Assembly (NCBI RefSeq): GCF_037477895.1
Contig: NZ_CP132744.1
Span: forward strand, 2,604,001 to 2,668,000
DNA length: 64,000 nt
DNA from: Mycetohabitans endofungorum
GTDB taxonomy: Bacteria; Pseudomonadota; Gammaproteobacteria; Burkholderiales; Burkholderiaceae
Direction of reading: 5' to 3'
Positions 59,150 through 64,000 of this stretch are shown here, one piece after another. The notes under the pieces were generated by a model. That model ran no database searches, was not told where the DNA came from, and saw nothing but the letters and a program-made list of their open reading frames with translations. Position 1 is the stretch's first letter. Each line of letters begins with the position of its first letter. The position numbers and the translations under genes were made by a program.

Positions 59150-59889
59150 GATGTTTCCTTCATCGGCAGCACCGTGACTTCAGGGATCACCGTGCCGAGC
59201 GGCTGCGTCAACACGAACCGTACGGCCGCGGCCACATTTTGGGGAGGCTGCAGCGTATCGACGTCGATATCGGGAAAACGGTCCAGCAAGAACGGAGTGC
59301 GCATGCCGCCGGCCACAATGGCCGACACGCGCACGCCAGCCGAACGCAACTCTGCATGCATCGCATGAGAGAAGCCCAGCAGTCCCCACTTAGTCGCGTG
59401 GTAGGCGGAGGCATTTGGCCATGCGCGCTTTGAAGCGGTTGATGCGATGTTGACGATATGGCCGTCGCCTCGGGCCTTCATCATCGGCACGACCGCCCGG
59501 CATATCAGGTAGGGGCCGAATAGGTTCGTCATCAGCACGCGCTGCCAGGCGGCGACGTCAACGTCTTCGATCGCGGCCGTCACATCAATCGCTGCGTTGT
59601 TCACGACCACATCGAGCTCGCCCACCGACTCGTGTATCGCGTGCATCGCCTGTTGCACCGACGCCTCGTCGCTGACGTCGATCCGCTGCCACACGACCTT
59701 GACGCCGTGCTGGCCTAACTCAGCCGCGGTTGCACGCGCCTGGTCCTCATGAAGATCGGCCACGACGATATTCATGCCGGCGCGTGCCAACTCGTCGCAT
59801 ATCGCCGCACCGAGGCCACGGGCGCCTCCGGTGATTAACGCTGTCTTGCCGGTGAGAATCGGGTTCGTTAAGTCTGCAGTCTGTGCCAC
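59140..59889 (-). CDS. Short-chain dehydrogenase/reductase
   Basis: 249-aa classical SDR: cofactor motif TGGARGLG (20-27), NNAA (97-100), Ser near 150-153, and YHATK (Tyr163, Lys167). The N-terminal Asp in VVADLHEDQ suggests NAD rather than NADP. First gene of the seven-gene minus-strand operon, overlapping the phosphatase by ten bases, so a sugar oxidoreductase role is likely. Start is GTG at 59889 with AAGGAG seven bases upstream. Confidence 0.92.
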   Translation of the reverse strand: MAQTADLTNPILTGKTALITGGARGLGAAICDELARAGMNIVVADLHEDQARATAAELGQHGVKVVWQRIDVSDEASVQQAMHAIHESVGELDVVVNNAAIDVTAAIEDVDVAAWQRVLMTNLFGPYLICRAVVPMMKARGDGHIVNIASTASKRAWPNASAYHATKWGLLGFSHAMHAELRSAGVRVSAIVAGGMRTPFLLDRFPDIDVDTLQPPQNVAAAVRFVLTQPLGTVIPEVTVLPMKETSWP

Positions 59890-59911
59890 GTTCGCTCCTT
59901 CAGTGAGTCAG

Positions 59912-59931
59912 ACGTTTGTCAAGACAAACGT
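59912..59931 (-). promoter_or_regulatory. Inverted repeat upstream of the minus-strand polysaccharide operon
   Basis: ACGTTTGTC, two bases, GACAAACGT: a 9-base perfect palindrome 22 bases upstream of the SDR start codon. It is placed where a repressor would block transcription or where a leader hairpin could form. No regulator gene adjacent. Confidence 0.5.
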
Positions 59932-60116
59932 TCTGGCTCCTGTTGAGCGAATGGCGTGCCCGCCCCTAACCCAATGCGCCCACAGACGACCAAGCGCATA
60001 CAGCAGCCATTCCAGCCAGGTCGACGCCTCGACCCGTTACCCATTTTTATAATGGCATTGGCAAAAACGCCCAGGTGCAGTGCGACGGGGTACGGGGCGC
60101 GGGTCCGCGTTAGTGA

Positions 60117-60644
60117 TCACAGCGCTAGCGTGCCCGCCGCCGCTTCAGCGCGGTGCTGCGCGATAGCGCGCAGGCAGTGCGCGACACATCCGGCCAACGC
60201 CTCGTCAAACCATGGTTGGGCCCCAGAGACGCCCACCACGATGCCGTGTTGAGCCACACTGCCCCACAGGTTCGTGTCACCGCGGCGCAAACGGTGCGGC
60301 TGGCTGCACTGGACAAGCCGGCTGTCTATACCGTGCTCCCACGACAGCCGCGCTTTGGCTCGTGCATACGCGCGGTAATCGGCGTCCCACTGCGCCGGAT
60401 CTGGCATCGAATGCTCGTACAGGATCGCGTCCTCGAAGCACGCGTCGCTAGGACCGAGTGCCGGATCCATCACGACGATATGCAAGCACCCGCTGTCGCC
60501 GACGACTGTGTTGTGCAGCGCCGCCGATAGCGTCGGCAGCAACATCTCGATCGCGGCGCTGGCCGCGCTGCGGTCGGCATATAGACTACCGCTGCGGCGT
60601 GGGGTGGATAGGTTCCCTAGCGGGCTGGGCGTCGTCAAGCTCAT
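60117..60644 (-). CDS. Conserved protein of unknown function, coupled to the ABC-receiver fusion
   Basis: 175-aa soluble protein. The segment CLHIVVMDPALGPSDACFED and the C-terminal NLWGSVAQHGIVVGVSGAQPWFDEALAG look well conserved in Burkholderia homologues as I recall them. The end has some resemblance to the GlcG/HbpS small-ligand fold, but I would not assign a function. Its ATG overlaps the stop of the ABC fusion (TGATG), so it is translationally coupled and probably acts with it. Confidence 0.8.
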   Translation of the reverse strand: MSLTTPSPLGNLSTPRRSGSLYADRSAASAAIEMLLPTLSAALHNTVVGDSGCLHIVVMDPALGPSDACFEDAILYEHSMPDPAQWDADYRAYARAKARLSWEHGIDSRLVQCSQPHRLRRGDTNLWGSVAQHGIVVGVSGAQPWFDEALAGCVAHCLRAIAQHRAEAAAGTLAL

Positions 60645-63331
60645 CAGTTTCTCCTTGAATGAGTGGCTAATGCTCTGAGTGCGGCAATCAAATCGATCGC
60701 CTTGACTGGCTTGGTCAGATAGCCGCGAAAACCGGCTTCGACGGCACGCGCCCGCTCATGCTCACTTGAGTAGCCGGACAGCGCGATTGCTTCGATCCGG
60801 CACGCGGTGTCGTCTGGACACGCCGCCTCAAGCTGCTTGACACGGGCCATCATCGAATATCCATTTTCCTCGCCCAGGTCGATGTCGCAGACCATCACGG
60901 CCGGCCAGTCGTCGCGCCGCGTGCGCCCAAGGTAGTCCAGCAGTGCCTGGCCGGATTTGAACGCCGCGACCTGCGCTCCGGCGCTGGTGAGCAGCGCGGA
61001 CAGCGCGTCGCGCGCCTCCTCGTGATCATCCACACAGGCCACGCGTACGCCCTCCAGTCGCGCGGCGCCGAGCGCCTGCAGCGGTTGCGGCGCGAGGCCG
61101 TCAGCGGCGGGCAACTCCGCGACGGCCCGCAGCGGTAACGTGATGTGGATCGTGGATCCGACATCGTCGCGGCTGCGCAAGATATACCCACGCTGCTCCT
61201 CAAGCACGGCCTGGAGTGACTCCAGATCCAACAATGACAACTCCGGCGTCTCGAGATCCGGCGTGCAGATCGACACGCGTGCATCGTTGTCGTGACGAGC
61301 CACGCTTACCTCGATGCGGCTGCCTGCCCCGCCTGCTTCAATGCCGGTGCAGCACAACTGCCAGATAAAGCGCCGCAGCGTCGCCGCGTCGCCAGTGACG
61401 ATTACGTTGTCGTCGGTGATACGCTTGAACAAGCTCGCCTGATGGCGTACCGCGACCTCCTGCAACGCGTCCAGCACGTTGTCGACCAGCGCACCGACGT
61501 TGATCGGCAAAAGCGCAAAGCGCTGTTCGGCGCGCTCCAACTCGCGTTGCTGCGCCTGCAACGCCCACATCTGCGCATAGACTCCACCCTTCTCTAGCAG
61601 GCTAGCGTGGGTCCCCTGCTCGACCAGTCGCCCGTGCTCCATGACTAGGATGCGATCGGCATCAACCACGGTCGAGAGCCGGTGCGCGATGATCAGACTC
61701 GTGCGGTGCTCGGCCACACGCATCAATTCCTGTTGAATCGCCCGCTCCGAACGGGTATCGAGCGCCGACGTCGCTTCGTCAAACACCACGATCGGCGGCT
61801 GTTTGAGCAGCGCGCGTGCAATGGCCACGCGTTGGCGCTCCCCGCCGGACAAGCGCACGCCTCGCTCGCCGACCCGCGTGTCGTAGGCATCCGGCAGGCG
61901 CTCGATGAACTCGCCCAATTGCGCGCCCCGCGCGGCGGCGATAATGTCGGCCTTGGTCGCGTCTTCACGACCGTAGCCGATGTTGTACGCGATCGTATCG
62001 TTGAACAGAATCGTGTCCTGCGGCACGATACCCAAGGCCGCCCGCAGGCTGCGCTGTGTGACCAGCCGCAAGTCCTGCCCGTCGATCTTGATTGATCCCG
62101 CATCAGGCTGATACAGGCGGAACAACAACCGGGCCAGCGTCGACTTGCCCGAGCCGCTGCCTCCCACGACGGCCACCGTCTGGCCCGGCTCGATCCGGAA
62201 CGAGACATCCCACAGGATCCTACGACTGGGCTCGTAACTGAAGTCGACATGCTCGAAGCGGATCTCGCCACCACGCACCACGAGCGGCTGCGCCGCCGCA
62301 ACATCACCATCCTCGCCTGCCTGACCGCGCGCATCCAGCAGCGCAAACAGCCGCTCCACGTTGGTCATCGCGTCATTGGCCTCGCGGAATACGAAGCCCA
62401 ACGTGTTCAGCGGCAGGCTGACCTGGATAATGTAAGCGTTAATCAGCACCAGGTCGCCAACCGTCATTGCGCCGCTTACCACGTGCTGGCCGGCCAACAA
62501 CATCACCGCCGCAATGCCCGCGCCGATACACGCACTCTGCCCGATATGCAGCGTGGACAGCGCATATTGATTCTCGATACCCGCGTCCTGCCGTTGCTGC
62601 AGCACCTGGTCAAGCCGCTTGCACTCAAAATCCTCGCGTGCAAAATATTTGACCGTGTCGTAATTCAGCAGACTGTCGACGATACGGCTATTGGCCTGGG
62701 CTTCCAACGCGTTCATGCGGCGCTGCACCCGCACGCGGCGCCGCGTGAACACGATCGTATAACCCGCGTAGACGGCAAATGTCGCAAAAATAATCAGCGT
62801 GAAGCCGCCGCCATACTTGCTAACCACAATGGCGAGCACCGACGCGATTTCGATGAGCGTTGGCACGATCGTAAAGACCGCAACACCCAGCAGGTAACCA
62901 ATGCCGGCGGTACCTTTCTCCAGGTCGCGTACCACCGAGCCGGTCTCACGCTGCGAGTGAAAGCGCGCGCCCAGATGATGCAGGTGAGCAAACGTACGCG
63001 CAGTATAGTCGGCTACGGTGCGCTGCGTGACTTGCACAAATGTCATGTCGCGCACCTCGCTTAATGCATTCGACGCAAAGCGCACCACAGCATAGCCGAA
63101 CAGCAGCAGGATCGGTATCGCGGCTGGCCGGCTCGTGACGTTGCCCAGCGCATCGACGATATCCTTGAGCAGCAGCGGGACCGCCACCGCAGCCGCCTTG
63201 GCTAGCAGCAGCAATGATACGGCGGCCAGCACCCGCGCCCTGTGGTGCCAGATAGCGTGCCACAGGTCGGAGGCGATCCGGGTGCGCAACCCGCTGATGC
63301 GGGCCGCGCCTGCGAAGGTGGGCGAAGTCAT
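60644..63331 (-). CDS. ATM1-type ABC exporter fused to degenerate HATPase and response-regulator receiver domains
   Basis: 895-aa fusion. Residues ~20-330: six-helix ABC exporter membrane domain of the ATM1/HMT1 type (LLNYDTVKYFAREDFE loop). Residues ~355-590: ATPase domain with Walker A GGSGSGKST (390-398), LSGGE (494-498) and Walker B VVFDEA (515-520). Residues ~604-740: kinase-like ATPase domain starting FALLPINVGALVDNVLDALQ and ending GSTIHITLPL, but no HisKA histidine precedes it and the N-box Asn and DxGxG are missing. Residues ~760-890: receiver domain with Asp768-Asp769, phosphoacceptor Asp816, Ser852 and Lys874, all intact. Start ATG 63331 begins the homology. Single uninterrupted frame, so not an assembly join. 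Confidence 0.92.
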   Translation of the reverse strand: MTSPTFAGAARISGLRTRIASDLWHAIWHHRARVLAAVSLLLLAKAAAVAVPLLLKDIVDALGNVTSRPAAIPILLLFGYAVVRFASNALSEVRDMTFVQVTQRTVADYTARTFAHLHHLGARFHSQRETGSVVRDLEKGTAGIGYLLGVAVFTIVPTLIEIASVLAIVVSKYGGGFTLIIFATFAVYAGYTIVFTRRRVRVQRRMNALEAQANSRIVDSLLNYDTVKYFAREDFECKRLDQVLQQRQDAGIENQYALSTLHIGQSACIGAGIAAVMLLAGQHVVSGAMTVGDLVLINAYIIQVSLPLNTLGFVFREANDAMTNVERLFALLDARGQAGEDGDVAAAQPLVVRGGEIRFEHVDFSYEPSRRILWDVSFRIEPGQTVAVVGGSGSGKSTLARLLFRLYQPDAGSIKIDGQDLRLVTQRSLRAALGIVPQDTILFNDTIAYNIGYGREDATKADIIAAARGAQLGEFIERLPDAYDTRVGERGVRLSGGERQRVAIARALLKQPPIVVFDEATSALDTRSERAIQQELMRVAEHRTSLIIAHRLSTVVDADRILVMEHGRLVEQGTHASLLEKGGVYAQMWALQAQQRELERAEQRFALLPINVGALVDNVLDALQEVAVRHQASLFKRITDDNVIVTGDAATLRRFIWQLCCTGIEAGGAGSRIEVSVARHDNDARVSICTPDLETPELSLLDLESLQAVLEEQRGYILRSRDDVGSTIHITLPLRAVAELPAADGLAPQPLQALGAARLEGVRVACVDDHEEARDALSALLTSAGAQVAAFKSGQALLDYLGRTRRDDWPAVMVCDIDLGEENGYSMMARVKQLEAACPDDTACRIEAIALSGYSSEHERARAVEAGFRGYLTKPVKAIDLIAALRALATHSRRN

Positions 63332-63560
63332 GGAAGCCAACTCGGTTTTGCGCGTTACGCCGCCATTGCAAGTTCTGTACCGCCGAGTGGCGTGGCTGCC
63401 AATGTGGTGAGGACTGCGTGCCGTGGCGCAAAGGTGGTGTCGGTGCTCGGGGCAATGACAGGCGGAGTGTTGCAATTTGTGCGACATGTCCCGAACAGCG
63501 TACCGAGGCAAGCTCGAGGGTCGCGATCTCCACCGGCCGGTTTAGCGGTAGACTATTTAT

Positions 63561-63821
63561 ATGGATGGATGCCGTTACTGCGGAAAATTTCGCGACGAAT
63601 GGGATTGCCATGGCCAACAGTGCCGCCGAGCCATTGCCAAGGCACTGCGCCGGCAGCACGCCGGGCTGCCGATGGTGCCCAATACGATCCGCAATGAAAT
63701 CCCGGCTGGTGCGACGACGCAGCAAGTCATCACAGTATTGTCCCGGCAGCGGTTACGAGCGCGGCGTGGCAATGAGGCGCGGCGCGAACGTAAGGAGATC
63801 GACGAGTTGGAACAGAAGTGA
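63561..63821 (+). CDS. Small Cys-containing protein of unknown function
   Basis: 86-aa basic protein. The N-terminus MDGCRYCGKFRDEWDCHGQQ has a C-x-x-C and further Cys/His residues that could bind zinc; the C-terminal half (LSRQRLRARRGNEARRERKE) is a charged helix. A weak -10-like TAGACT lies just upstream but no good ribosome site. I do not recognise a family; it may be a real small regulator or a chance frame. Confidence 0.45.
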   Translation: MDGCRYCGKFRDEWDCHGQQCRRAIAKALRRQHAGLPMVPNTIRNEIPAGATTQQVITVLSRQRLRARRGNEARRERKEIDELEQK

Positions 63822-63937
63822 TGTAATGCTGGCGCGTGTGATGTCGCGTTGGCTGACTGGGGCCAAGTTTGATTTCCGTCAAGAAACCGCAGACCTGGTC
63901 CGCCGAGACTCACAGGATGCCTTGTAGGGAGCGTTCC

Positions 63938-64000
63938 ATGGGCCAGTCGATGAGGGCCGCGGTCGTGCACGCGTTCGGAGGGCCGCTGCGAGTAGCAGAG
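63938..64000 (+). CDS. Zinc-type alcohol dehydrogenase (5' end, runs off the right edge)
   Basis: The last 63 bases encode MGQSMRAAVVHAFGGPLRVA..., the typical N-terminus of medium-chain zinc-dependent alcohol dehydrogenases. TAGGGAG lies upstream of the ATG at 63938; an in-frame ATG at 63950 is an alternative start. Everything else is outside the window. Confidence 0.75.
   Translation, partial: MGQSMRAAVVHAFGGPLRVAE

Overview
The window is about 64 kb of a GC-rich betaproteobacterial chromosome. The rRNA and tRNA genes, the rpoBC-rplKAJL-nusG-secE-tuf block, the paaABCDE operon and the protein sequences all point to the Burkholderia group (Burkholderiaceae). Two promoters of the Hrp type III secretion kind, an IS3-family relic and gene-poor gaps would fit a host-associated member such as Mycetohabitans. 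That genus call is an inference from memory of the group; I could not search a database.

Layout. 1-3.8 kb: the 5' part of recQ, a GNAT gene and a HrpF/NolX-like type III secretion gene with a textbook PIP-box promoter. 4.1-18.1 kb: rpoC, rpoB, rplL, rplJ, rplA, rplK, nusG, secE, tRNA-Trp, tuf, then tRNA-Thr, -Gly and -Tyr, all on the minus strand. 18.3-20.5 kb: a lipoprotein gene, a broken IS3-family transposase, and an orphan 80-codon gene that also has a PIP box. 20.8-26.4 kb: a complete rRNA operon (16S, tRNA-Ile, tRNA-Ala, 23S, 5S) on the minus strand with promoter, boxA sites and terminator. 26.6-32.1 kb: phenylacetyl-CoA epoxidase genes paaABCDE behind a palindromic operator, a DUF1835-like gene, and the TetR-type regulator that probably binds the palindrome. 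32.3-40.8 kb: a GNAT, maeB, pyrE, a PEBP-family secreted protein, short-form argC, a LysE exporter bracketed by two near-identical small RNA genes, and a 1-Cys peroxiredoxin.

41.0-48.2 kb: a small accessory stretch with a three-gene chaperone-usher cluster, ku, a DUF4397 lipoprotein and a DUF2795 protein. 48.5-59.9 kb: a polysaccharide cluster built as two convergent, tightly overlapping operons. Four plus-strand genes (GT4, UDP-glucuronate decarboxylase, PIG-L deacetylase, GT2) face seven minus-strand genes (SDR, HAD heptose-bisphosphatase-like, GT9, NodU-type carbamoyltransferase, GT2, GT9, GT-B). 60.1-63.3 kb: a fusion of an ATM1-type ABC exporter with a degenerate kinase-like ATPase domain and an intact response-regulator receiver, overlapping a conserved unknown gene. 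The right edge holds a small Cys-rich ORF and the first codons of a zinc-type alcohol dehydrogenase.

The observations most worth following are the two PIP-box transcription units (one driving an undescribed 80-aa protein), the twin small RNAs with CUCCUC loops, and the ABC exporter-receiver fusion.
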